Assembly (NCBI GenBank): GCA_037951105.1
Contig: JBAMJV010008074.1
Span: forward strand, 1 to 64,000
Source: Echinarachnius parma
Lineage: Eukaryota > Echinodermata > Echinoidea > Clypeasteroida > Echinarachniidae
Reading direction: 5' to 3'
Length of the DNA stretch: 64,000 bases
Translations under genes and position numbers: made by a program
Shown here: positions 33,906 to 47,300 of the stretch, piece after piece
How the letters are laid out: every line of letters starts with the position of its first letter
Numbering within the stretch: the stretch's first letter is position 1
Notes under the pieces: model-generated
The model's input: only the letters and a program-made list of their open reading frames with translations
What the model was told of the DNA's origin: nothing
The model's database searches: none

Positions 33906-34649
33906 TACAGACAATCTGAAGTGGCACTGTTAAATACCCAAATCGATCAAAATGATAGACGACTTCAACATTAGTCCGCCTTGATTTTAGCTGCATCATC
34001 GGGCAAGCTTTTGTTTCCTTTTGCAGGGAAAATTGGAAAACTGTGCAGTTAATTTAATGTCATATATTTTGTTTTGAATTAATAAACTGTTGCGTAACAC
34101 ATTTCGCATGAACCCAATGTAGCAGCCCGTCTATTTTTGTTTTACAATTGGGTTTTGTATAATAACAATTCAGTTTGTTTATATAATCACTCATGCGTGA
34201 TTTATGGATATTTTCTATGATGTCCTAAGAAAGAAAAGAATTTGAGCTTTACAGGGATTGACAGAGAAATGAAGCATGGCGCAGCTTAGGTTTCTTGTTT
34301 ACAAATTTTCCTTTCGTTCAAAATAATATGTACGAGTCGAAGTGTTTGGATTTTTAATTATTCACTGTACAAAGTCAGTGCAATAAGTTCGCGAATTACT
34401 ACACATATTAATATTTTCACATCACATCACATCAGGGTACGGAAAAGAAGGATGACTATATTTTCGGTCTTCTCTACGTTGATTGTTGCTACTGTACGCC
34501 TATTTTAAACTTTTTATATTGTAAAGAATGTATAAAATATACTGAAACACTGGCTCTTGTTTTATACGGATTTTGTTATCGAATTACTTTATATTTCTGA
34601 AATAAATAAAGTCGATGAATTACAGTGTACATTTACTTGCCATATAGTT
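33906..34649. other. Intergenic stretch before gene 2
   Basis: AT-rich sequence. 34310-34400 shows a diverged family L fragment (TTTCCTTTCGTTC, TACAAAGTCAGTGCAATAAG). Nothing else was recognised. Confidence 0.5.
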
Positions 34650-35146
34650 TGTAAACTGACACACTTTTGGATGTACCAGTCCACTTTTGGGAGATGGCGC
34701 CATTTCAGAATGCACAACAGTGTAGTGCTAGGGCCTAGGGAGATCCAAATTTCAAAGTCCAGTGGTGGTAGCTCCAGTTTCGTACGGAACAGGTATCCGC
34801 TCCAGTCGGTCTACGGTACAGATGCATATAGCGCGCCGGTACGCGGTAGTGCGGGTAGCCCAGTGGTACAGTTTCGGGGATGGAACTCGATCTGCATATC
34901 TGTAGTATACCAGCACCACCAGTGACCGGTGACTTCTGAAAGTCGTCTGTGTGGTGAATGATTCCCGGAATGATTGTGTTGAAAAACACTTCCAAATGAC
35001 ATGGTGGAGAATATAAAATTTGTTACAAAATGTAGCATCCGAATCAAATATTAACCACCAGCATTACATCTTTTCATCGTGGTACCAATCCAAAAACTAA
35101 CTTTTGGTTATCGCTATTCTACTGCCCCGGAGAAGAAGCGATCGCC
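34650..35146 (+). promoter_or_regulatory. Likely 5'UTR and promoter region of gene 2
   Basis: The sequence becomes richer in CpG (for example GCGCGCCGGTACGCGG near 34830) just before the first coding exon, unlike the AT-rich surroundings. No TATA box or start site can be fixed by eye. A 122-codon open frame here looks like chance. Confidence 0.35.
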
Positions 35147-35308
35147 ATGCGGGGACTGTCGGCGCGGAGTTGCTGTCTAGTGGTGCTGGTCACCGCTTTA
35201 AATTTGCTGTTCAACCATTTTGCCTCAGCCGATGATTTGTGCTGTTCGGGAGATCAGGCTCCAAGGACGAATTGCTCATTCCAGTACACCGACTTGAAAC
35301 AGAATGAG
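35147..35308 (+). CDS. Gene 2 exon 1: signal peptide
   Basis: The exon codes 54 residues starting MRGLSARSCCLVVLVTAL and ending DLKQNE. The ATG sits in a good context (GCGATCGCCATGC). The donor GTATGT follows in phase 0. CC and SGDQAP follow the presumed signal cleavage. Confidence 0.75.
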
Positions 35309-38300
35309 GTATGTCTGATAAAATTTGATACTCATTAATTGTTTTTGTTTCCGTTTTCTTTTACAATATTACAATCTGAAAATGAGAGTAAACTTTGCGA
35401 AAAAAAAGAAGAAAAAAGATAGATGATGAGTATATAATGCTAATGTCTGTGATGACAACAATAAGATAATTGATGATGGTGAGTATAATGATGATGCCAA
35501 CAATAACAACATAATTGATGATGATAATGATAATGGTGAGGATGATGATGATGATAATGGTGAGATGAGGAGGATGATTATAATGATGGTTGTGATGATA
35601 ATGATTATCAGAACTTACAGGAAGTTTGATAATGATTGATAACGGGGCTTACACCTGATTTGTCCAGAAAAATGGAACATACAAAAATGGGTACAAAACT
35701 ACAAAAGGAATATGTTCACTAGATATGTAATCCTTTGCTGAGAAAATGTACAGCTTTTACTCTATAGCCATAGGCGTACCCGGGGGGGGGGGGGGGGGGG
35801 GGGGTTGTTCAAACCCTCCCCCTTTGACCAAAAATTGACCGTTTTGGGGAGGTTTGAACCCCCCCTCCCTTTAAAACTTGTCGTTGGTCTCGAGACCACA
35901 TTTAAGCGGTCTCGACCATCATTACCGATGGTCTCGCCCTCGAAAATTGCGAAGAAATTGCAAGTAAAATCATAAATGTTCAAATTTTACTTGCCTGCTT
36001 ACTTCAAGATGAGATTGTCATGTTAGGAACCACATTATATTCTAGTAATTAAAGAGAAATTTAAGTTGCCTGATTGGGCAAGAAAACTGGACCATTTATG
36101 GAATTTTACTTGCCGGGCAAGTGCTAACTAGTGTTGAGCCCTGCTATTTACCTTCACAAGAGATTTATAGTTCTAAGAGATCTCATTTAATTTAATTACA
36201 CTGTAAAGCGGCATAATTAAAAAAAAATCACTTTCACATCATTTAACTTTCAATATATTGTATCCTTTAAAAAACAGAACCTGTGGATTTAGTTCATTAG
36301 GATAATAAATAGTTTCTATTGCCTACAAATGTGATAATCTGAGTCTTCTCTTAGAACTGTATTATATTACATTTTAAATGAGTGTTTCAATTTAACCGTT
36401 AAGCAGATTTGGTTTTGGTATAACATATTATCTACCGTACGTAAAGCTCAGCCTGAGTATTTTGGTAGCACTATTTTGGGGAAGGAAACAACTGCCTATC
36501 CTTTAACCCATTCAGTGCCCCGTTGCAGAAAGAGATACAATCATACAATCGATTGTAAACTCAACAGTTTATTGTAAGTTGGATCATGTGGTCTAAATGC
36601 ACAAATCTGATTGGTTGAAACGCGCACTTTTTCTGACTTACAATTAATTGTAACTTACAATCGATTGTATCTCTTTCTGCACCGGGGCCCAGGACTGATT
36701 GATTTTGCTATAATCTGTATTCTCCTTGGGGACCAATCCTGAATAGGTTAAATGTGTTTTTTATTAAAATGGAGTATTGTTTTTTATTATGCACTTACAG
36801 GGAATAATTTTCCTGGTATCGCATCACAATTTGCTATGCATTTTTAATATGACTGCTATACAAAATATCTTTTGTACATAGCAGTTTTCTACCATAGATA
36901 TGTACAGAATTTCATTTGAAATATTTATCCATCGGTTAAAAGTGCTAATCAAATTTGAGGAGGTAAATTATTCCCTGGCACTTATGAAACTGATACTTCT
37001 TAATGTACGTAGCAGGTGCTTTATTAATAAACACTATTTTCTAATTGTCACTATTTGTTTTGTCACAATCTGTTTTTCCTCTTTTATTGATTTGATAATT
37101 AAATTGTAATTTCCTCTTGGATTATTTGTAATTATGCAGTACTTAACATGCCAATGACATAAATAATGAGTATGACAAACCTTCATCATTCTTAGAAAAA
37201 AGGAAAGAGATTAGGATTGTTGCCCTGTCCTACATGTAGGACCAATACAAATGTGCTTTAACCCGTTCCCCTCGAGTTTTTGAAATCCCCATAGACTTTG
37301 TACACATCCTACCGGGTCCCTGTAGTCAAGGGATTAATGGGCCACCAAAATGTCAAAATCATGGGACCGGTTTCGGTTTTTCAAATTTCCCTTTCGTTAC
37401 AAAGATATGTATGATTGAAGTATTCAGATAAGAAAAACTCCGGGCAAGTTTTTCTTCCGTGTACAAAGTGAGTGCAGTGAGTTACTGAATATCAGTTTGC
37501 ATTTTCACTCATTACTTGGCCATACAATCATTCTACTTGCATGAATAGGCAGTCAAATTAAACAGTCTATTTAATACAGGTAGGTTTTCTTTCTTAAGGG
37601 CCACCTTATTAACAAAATCACACAAATTTAAGTACAATCTGATTTAACCTGTCAGACTGGGCCACAAGAAAAACAAGACAAAGTTAAAGGGATTTAGTAA
37701 CATTGTCCAAATCCTCAAAATAAAATTTTAATTCTAGCGGTTCCCTTATACCTTGTTGTATTCATATTAACAATAAAATCATGGGACCGGTTTCGGTTTT
37801 TCAAATTTCCCTTTCGTTACAAAGATATGTATGATTGAAGTATTCAGATAAGAAAAACTCCGGGCAAGTTTTTCTTCCGTGTACAAAGTGAGTGCAGTGA
37901 GTTACTGAACATCACTTTGCATTTTCACTCATTACTTGGCCATACAATGTCCATTTGACTTGAAATTTTCACACAATACCCTGTGGACATATAGGATAAC
38001 AACAATATACATTGCATCAACCATTCATCACTTTTTGCACATGTAAACAAAGTTACTAAATCCCTTTAATTATACCAACTAAATATGGATAATTCAGGAC
38101 AGGGTAGGGAATATATATGGGGGCTGAGGGCGATTTTGCCCCCTTATTTTCAAAATAGCCCCCTATATATTCAGTAGGTAGCCCCTAAAATTACCATTGG
38201 GTATTATGTTAAATATTTTGTGATATCCATCAGAAGTAGCCCCCTAAAATAAAATAATAATTCCTGCATTGATTCAGGACTATATCTATATATATATAGG

Positions 38301-41300
38301 AACAAATTTGATTGTTTTAGGCCATTCTTCACATATGATACGATTTTTCTTTTTATAGTTCAGTCATTGTTTATGTATTGAAGCCAAACGTATCATGGAA
38401 AAACATTAAAAAACATACACAAATAATATTTATCATGCTTATCATCAGAAAGGAAATTGTCTGTTCATTAAAACAGCTAACCTTCAGCTTCCTGAGTGTG
38501 ACGTGACGTAAACAACCTTCTTTTTTACTTGGAATAATTGATGTTTTCATGTGAACTTAGATTATTTCCTGTACACCTTGTCCTTCCTAACACTATTGAA
38601 CTATTTACTGTCTAATTTATGCATCATCATACATTAAAACAAAAATCATGTGTGATTTTTAGGAAATTATGTTTAAGGAAATTGCCTACTCATGGAAACC
38701 TTTATAACCTTCAATATTCTATACCCTACTGTGTTGTCAACCTTTCCTGTTTGTATTTCCTATTATTAGTCATAGTAAATATTTTCATCTAATATTTTGG
38801 TTAGTATACCAATGGCAAAATTGTTGGACTTTACATTAAATGTGGTTTGGATTTGTAAATTGCAAAGATGGAAATGTGCTTAAAAAAATTACAAATTATG
38901 ATACTTGGGGAAACTGTCCTAGCTGAATTGTGCTCAGCATTCCAAACAATAACAGGGGTAACAAAGCAATTTCATCATTATAGGGAACCCATCAAAATAA
39001 GAAATTCTCGGTTTCCAGTGCCTTTGGGTAAGGGTGACTTACAACAAAAGTTTTGTGTCATGATATTTGGCGAATGTTGACTTGTTAATGATTGGTCTTC
39101 AAAGCAGCACATAATAATTAACTGACCAATCATTTCTTTTAAAACTAATGTTAGCAGAATTTTGAAGACTCATAAAGTAACTATATGTACTTAGAACCTT
39201 ACATTCTATTTAAAGGGATCTAGTAACTTTGTTGGCATTTACAGAAAGTGAGGTGATAAGATATATGTCCTCTGAGTATTGTGTGAAAATGTCATGTTTA
39301 ATGGATGTTATATGGCTGAGTAATGAGTAAAAATGCAAAGAGATATTCCCTAACTCGTTGCACTGACTTTGTACACAGTTATGACTATCCATGGATAGCT
39401 AAAAAGCTGAACACTTCAGTCATAATTATATCTTTCTAACGAAAGGGAGATTTAAAAAAAAAACGGTTCCATGAGCGCTATGAGAGAACCAATATAGTAA
39501 GATTAGGTTTGTGGATTTGGACAAAGTTACAAAATCCCTTTAAAGTACCTGAGCGAAGGTTTAAAAATGCTTGTAACCTAAATAATTTTGGCATCATCAC
39601 AAAGGAAATGTTACATTCTTCCTAATAATTCATATATATTTGTCAAAAATTGTCACAGAATTGATTGATCTGCTATCTAAAGTGATGAAATTTCGACCCG
39701 TTATTCGCCCTTGGTCAGCCCGCTGTGTGGGGGTACGATTAATGACGTAACATGTGTGAAGAACGCATGAGAGCGCTCCCAAGCCTGTGGGCTTTGTGTA
39801 CTGTAGGTGTATGTGTATACCACCCGAATGCAGTATTCTCATCACAATGCCTGATCTTCAGGAGGAACTGCTACTAAATGTAGACATCAAAGTTGATATA
39901 AATAGCTCCACAAAATATAATGTCATTGGTATAGTGATAGTGATGATGATGATGATGATGATTTTGATTATGATGATGATGTGGGGGATGTAGGAGGGAT
40001 AGAATGAAGAGGACAAAACGGAAAATACCATGAATTCATTCTTCAGTAAAGTCACTAAAAAGACTTCTAGTACTACTAGTATTATTTAATTGCGAATATT
40101 AATTACATATGCACCGTTATTTGAACTGCATGACATCATAAAATGCAAAGGTATGCTCAAGATTCACCGTCATGTCTATATACATAACCTGCACTATAGC
40201 AACGCTCGAAATTGGCGTAGGCCCGATGGCCCGGGGCCAGTAAAAGTTGCGGTCGGGCCAGTAAAAACATGAAAATGCCAAAGTTTGGTGGCCCGATCGG
40301 GCCACCAAATGTTTAAACCATAAGAAGACAACATCAAGGAATATGAATCTCAAGTTTGACACCTCTTAAAAACACTTTAATTGTGATTTAAATATTTGCA
40401 AGAAATGAAAAGGACGGACATAAAAAGTCGCAAGCGCACTTGCGCTAGTTGAATTAATCCTTATTTATGCCTACAAATATGTGCTATTTCCTCATATGAA
40501 CACTCTCCCTTGAATTATCTACTTCTTGCATGATAAATCATGGTAAATCCTTGGTAAAATTAAACAACTTCCAGAGGTGTGTAATGACTAAAAGTAAAAG
40601 CATATGCTTATGCTGTTTTCTTAATTTCCCACACACCCCCTGGAAGCCTTTGCAACATGTAGAATATAAACATAGAACAACCAATCCACAGAGGGAGTAT
40701 GTGTGCATACTAAGACCTATCAAAACACATGTCTAACTTTTCACATTCATTCATATTGCAAAGTGCAGTGTGCTTGCCTTTGCGATACCGTCCGCGATAC
40801 CGTCAATAAAGGGGAATAATTTCATCTTTCGGATCATTATTCATATTTTTGAAGGTATTAGAAAGAATCATTTTTACAAGGTAGAGACTTGTGACTACTT
40901 GGAATTATTTTAGCTTGTAAAATAACAAAGATTTAAGTGATTTCATTTCCCGATTGGAAAAGTTATTTTAGCTATGCTCAGTCCCATGTGTGTTTTTTTG
41001 TGTTGGAGATTTTATGGACCATAAAATAACAAAATCGTACATGGAAAAGAGCTTAGTTTCATCAGTTGATGACTCTTTGATGTAACTGCTCGATTCTAGG
41101 TTTTGTTTTGTTTATTCAGTGATGGATTTCTTTAATGATGGTGGTAATTTTAACACATAACTTCCATAATTTACCAATTAATGACCAAGTAGTCATGACC
41201 ATTGTTTTTCTTTGTTTGTAAATTTTATTTTCGGGCCACCAGAAAAAAAGATAATTTCGAGCATTGGAATACAGTAACAAATGAGGCTTAACATTGCCCA

Positions 41301-44300
41301 GTACCCTGAAACTATGAATATGGTTATTGTTTTAATTTTACCTTTGTTTTTCCTTATTTTTTTCGGGCCAGTAGATTTTGGTTTCGGGCCACCAAAATTG
41401 GAAAAATACTAATTTTACTGGCCCGACCGGGCCACCAGCAAAAAAAGTTAATTTCGAGGGTTGACTATAGTTACCAACAATCACTCTGCGCTAGCTGTCA
41501 GGCTTACATGTTTACGAAAGCATCTCGGGGAAATTACACGACATAGAAGGGTAGACAAATCTATTTGCATGATTCAATATCATATAATAGAATATTCTTT
41601 ATAGGCAATAATAAAATGTAATTAGCTGTTTTCGAGAGATTTGTATTCCACTTTCATCATCAGCTGGCGTAAGTTCGTGTCATGTGAAGTCTGGATTATA
41701 AACCCTCACAAAAAGTTCCGCAATTCAAGTTTGAGCGGTCATATCTCCCTCATTACTTTATTACCGTTCATTGTGTTACCATTGGAAAGCTTGTATTCTC
41801 CCCTTCACACTAATATGACATTTCTTATCATGGAATGTGCATTACAAAGTCAAAAGTGAAATCTTGCAAAAAGCATTAATATGGTCAAACATAATGATAA
41901 TTTCTCAATCAGTCAATAAAACACACTACATCTTCCTAACAACATACACAATCGTTATTGCACCCCTTTAAAATAATAAAGGTATATTGCATCCTCAACA
42001 AAAATGATAAAACGCCATTGACGTTCACGCATGACCGACTGAACATCATTCATAATTATCACCGTTCTCACAACAAAAGGAGGGTACACTGTTGTTTTAT
42101 CAATGCATTTTGCAACATTTTACTTTTGACTTTGCCCCATATTCGGGTGTCATGCGCATTCCATGATAACATATTCATGGCAAATGTCATAAAGTGGGGA
42201 ATACCAGCCTTCTAATCATATCAAACTCATGAACGGTAATAAAGTAACATCAGAGATATAAACGCTCAAACTTGAATTGCGGAACTTCTTGTGAGGGTTT
42301 CAATACACAGTTGTATACGTCTCGCTCTATTTGTGAGGGTTTCAATACACAGTTGTATACGTCTCGCTCTACGCTCTACGCTCTAGGCGGGGGACTCACA
42401 CGTGTGACGTCACTCGACGTACTCGGTAATTCCTGTTTCAAGCCATATAGGAGTTCTGAGAAGGGTCTTCGAAACACGCTTCTTATCGCGTTGCATTGAC
42501 ATTTCAAGACTTAAGAGCAGATGATTTGTGTTCTGGTTGGTATAAGCTTCCCGCACATGTATAATTTGTCTATTTTGTGATACTTTGTGATATTTCTTCG
42601 CTCAGCTACTTTAAAGGAGGGGGGTAATCCCGGCTTTGATTCAGGTTTATAGCTTTAAATATGTGCCTTTATTGATATACCACACTCTTTTTTTCAAAGA
42701 AATCCTTAAGTTGGGAAAAAAAGGTAAATTTCATGCAACTTTTTTGCTTTTTTACGCATCAGCGTTCCATGCTCCTAAAAAAAGTCATTTATAGCAGAGC
42801 GGGAATGTGCGCACGTGTCACCCGATTCATGACATCACATACAGACCGCAACGCGGAGGAATGTGCATTGTTTACATGCAGAGCCTATGACTTGCTTGTA
42901 AAACAAACTCGTTTTTGCTTGTAAATTGAGGTTTTACTGAAAATGCTTAAGAATTGCTAAGAAATGAATTGTAGCAGGATGCAGCTACACATCTGAGTGT
43001 ATATCGTCCATGATATAAACCTGAACAAATGTTTGCAAATATTGAAACAAATGGAAATAATATCTCTGTGTCAACGTGAGTATTGCACTCAGCGTGTACG
43101 TCTATGACCGAGCTAAACTGCGATTGCCTGCAGGTGACGTCACAAAGATGACGTCATTTTTTGTTCGCCCGGGACTCAGTTTTTTTACGGGGGTTCCGAA
43201 AGTGAATTTACAAGTTGATTTTTTTTATTTTACCGGGTTTTCCCACGTATTGTATTAGTAATCTTCATGAAAATCTACCTTAGATACAGTAAAAGTGTAA
43301 AACCCAATTTTGAGGCAGTTTTCTTGTCACCATACCTTTAAAGGGATCTAGTAACTTTGATGACATGTGCAAAAAGCGATGAGTGGTTGGTACAATGTTG
43401 TTATCTGATATGTCCACTGGGTGTTGTGTGAAAATTTCAAGTTAAATGGAATTTATGTGGCCGAGTAATGAGCAAAAATGCAAAGTGAAGTGACATTCAC
43501 TAACTCGTTGCACTCACTTTGTACACGGTTCAGACGATCCGTTGGATAATTTAACATCTGAATACTTCAATCGTAAATATCTTTTTAACGAAAGGGAAAT
43601 TTGAAAAACCGAAACCTGTCCCATGCTTTTATTGCTAATACGAATACAAGGTATGAGGGAACCGCTAGAATTCCAATTGGATTTTGAGGATTTGGACAAT
43701 GTTACTATAAGTCCCTTTAAGGGGTTAAAGTGATCCATTAACCCCTTGACTATGGGAACCAGATGGGTTGTGTACAAAGTCTATGGAGATTTCACAATCT
43801 CGAAGGGAACGGGTTAAGTTTGTCAGATTTGTCCAAAAGTGATATTTGAGACTTCATTCATATCAATATCATTGCCAGATTCTTTTGAAGATGTGTGATA
43901 TTTTTTTAGAAAAATAACAAAATTGTTTACCCAGTGAAAAGGGAGAAAATATACATATTTTATCCTGATCATTTGCGCCAAGTATTCAACTTCGTATATT
44001 ATAGTGTATGGACGATATCGGATACTTTGACTTTACTTTGAAGCGTTCCCGAATGCTTTAAAATTCAATCTTAAATATCTCCATAATAAGGGAGACATTT
44101 GAAAATCAAAACCTATTTTATTCTTCTGTTCATACTATAAGCCAAAAAACAAGGTACAAGACAAGAGAGGCGTGAAGGCTCCAAGTGATTTTTTTTTTAT
44201 TTGAAGAAGTACGTAATGGATCACTTCGGTTGTTTCATATAAATATAAACATGTACTGTTTGGTTAATCGGTTCCTTTTAGAAGGGCAAAATGTTCAAAT

Positions 44301-47300
44301 TGATTTCTGACAGGTTGCTTTTCATCACACGCTGATGAAACCAGGAACTGCCATTGTACAAAAAAGAGGAAGATGTTTTGTAAGTTCGCTCTAAATGGAA
44401 AAACCCAGACTCGCTTGGTTGGCCTCTCTCATACATCAATCCCGATCCCTTTTCTTTTCGGATCTCAAATCAAATATGAACTTTGCTTCCATGGGGGCAA
44501 AGTTATAGGTATTCATATCTGTACACGGTTCACACAGTATACATCTGATCCGTAATCTATGCTATATATATATGATAATTTCATAAGTCATGTATTCCTA
44601 GTTCATACGCAGACAACACAGTATCTATCTGTGACCACATATTATACAGCGCGTTGTATAAGGCCCGGTCACATATCACCGGATAGCGTTAACGGATGCA
44701 CGACAGAGAGTAAACATTTTCAATCTGTTTGTATGCGTTTCTTGTCCGTTCCTTGTCAGGCGATGTACTTTGTTCTATCTGGCGGAATGCAATATTGTGC
44801 ATGAAGCAATGTAGACGATTTTCACCGCCGGATAATTTGATTTTCACAAATGTTCTATTCGTCGGGGCATCCGTTAACGCTATCCGGTGATAAGTGACAA
44901 GGGCTTTGTGTTCACACATTTTCATATTTCTGATATGGAATCTGTGCTATGATAATTTTGTAAACATGTATTTCAATTCATTCATATATACAGGTCTGTG
45001 ACCTCAGAGTGCAATGTTCACGTCCTCAAAGATTTAACCCCTTGTGATAGTGGTGTAATAGCGATAGCGGGGGCATACTGTTAGGTGGGCTAGCTTGCTA
45101 CTTGTTGGGACACGCTCTATGAACTTTTGTATAATTGTATTGTATTGAAATGATACATTAATTATTAATACAATATGTACAATAGTATTGTACTGTTTAG
45201 TCATTATATAGGCAAGCCTCCACACGTTCAAGTGCTAATAATAAAATAAATAATATATATATATTTATATAGCGCCTTTCACGATTGATAACCATCTCTA
45301 AGCGCTTTACAAATTATATTATTACCCCAGTCATTGGATACATTCTGCAATCAATCCAGCACACAAAGTGCACATTTTCCACTCCCTGGGGAGCATTCCA
45401 GCCAAGGGCAACCTTGTGGGCGCTCACAATGCTTTAAGGAACTACAGTGTACGTCGTGCTCTGGTTTAGTATTTTATCGATTTTGTAGCTACCAGAATTA
45501 TGCTGATGCAGTGATGACTGAACGCAAGTCTAAGATATCTTGGGCTGCAGCAGAATTAGGCCATGAAAAATAAATGGTTGGATTGGCGTAACCCGCCCGG
45601 CCCTAAAAATACCAGCGATGTGTTATGTGTGTGTTTTTGTGTATTTGTGCGAAAAAAAATTAAAAAATTAAAAAATTAAAATCCCTACCGACCTACCCTA
45701 ATTTTTGGTTGCCCGTTACTCCAATCAAACATTTTTTTTTTGGCCTTATGCTGTTTCCTGTACTACATGTAGGTTATTATTATTCCTGTTAATGTTTTAA
45801 ATCCCTCTGATTGCCAAATTAACATGAAAGAATCCACCTGTACACTGGTTATTCAGAAAAAGTTAACATTGAATAGCTTAATCCCACCCCCCCCCCCCCC
45901 CCCCCATTTATGTTTATGAAATCCCCATATAGACTTTGTACACAACCCACTCGGTTCCTGTGGTCAAGGGGTTAATCTACAATGAATAGAAGATTGATTG
46001 GAAGTACAGTTCCTTTACCATTCATTCAATACTTGTTGCTTGTTTGTTTTTATTTCCATATTATAAGAAAGTTAACATCAAGACAATGCATGATTATTAT
46101 ATACAAATTAAAAGAATTTAACAAATCGTACATGAAGAAACAAATTACAAGTGATGAAATAATGAAAATTCCTGCTGGATAACCCATGTATTCAGCTATA
46201 GAGCAATATTATGCCCTACTGCTGTTCTTCCATGGGAACCAGGGTCCCGTGTATGGGAGAACCAATCCTCATGCATGCTAAAGAACCCATCTCATTTTTT
46301 CGTAAAGAGCAGGGAGAAATCCCGGTGGGTGTTTACACATTTAAATAATAGTGCGGGAATAGGTGAATTGTTTTGACCCCTCGTGGTCCAGTTTAGTAAA
46401 TACTTTGTGTAGTTTGAAAAATTGTTATTTGGGCATTAATGCCTTACTTGAGAAATAGCTTTACTCTATTTGTGGTATAAGCTTACCTGTATGACACTAT
46501 ATGACACACTATTGTTGCGGTGTCGTTAAAAATTATTTCCAATCCAATCCATGGGAACCAGATAAATGGCAAGAGTAAGAAATAGATACCGGAATGACCC
46601 AACAAACATCGAAGTAATAATAACAATATAAATGGTGTATAAATGGGTACCTGGTCAGGTGAAAATTTGCTTGGTGCACTTATAGGGTTGCCCGCCGCTA
46701 GTATGCTCCCCGGGGAGTTGAGAATGTGTACAAGATAATTGTGCGGGTCTGAACTGGACCAAATGACCAGGGATAATAATAAGCGCTTTGAGCACCTTAT
46801 TAGGTGGATATTGCGCTTTATAAATATTCAATATTATTTTATTTGTTATTATTAATATTTGTTTTAAACACACGCACAAATACAATATCCCTACGTATAA
46901 CTAACACATATTTTAATAACATTGTGTGTATCAGGAACCAAACTAAGCAGCAAAGATAATTCTGATCTGTTCATGAATATTGGGACTATAGAGTCTGAGT
47001 TTGGGTCTAAAGAATGGATCAAACGCTGGGGTGCAGGGTAATGGGACAAAGATTTTCCCACAAAGTCGTGATTAATATGCTTGAACTCGACCCCTGTGTT
47101 TGTTTTCAAATTCCATGCTACATTGTTACTATTTACATTACCGCATGCAAATTGGGAGAATGATAAAAACGTCGGTCTACATACGCATACCAATTGTATC
47201 ATATTTATGGATCTGGTTCAATAATTTTATGTTTTGTACTTTATACTTTGCACTTGTATTTAAATCCAGTCTTTATTAACCATCTTAGCGGCTAATTAAA

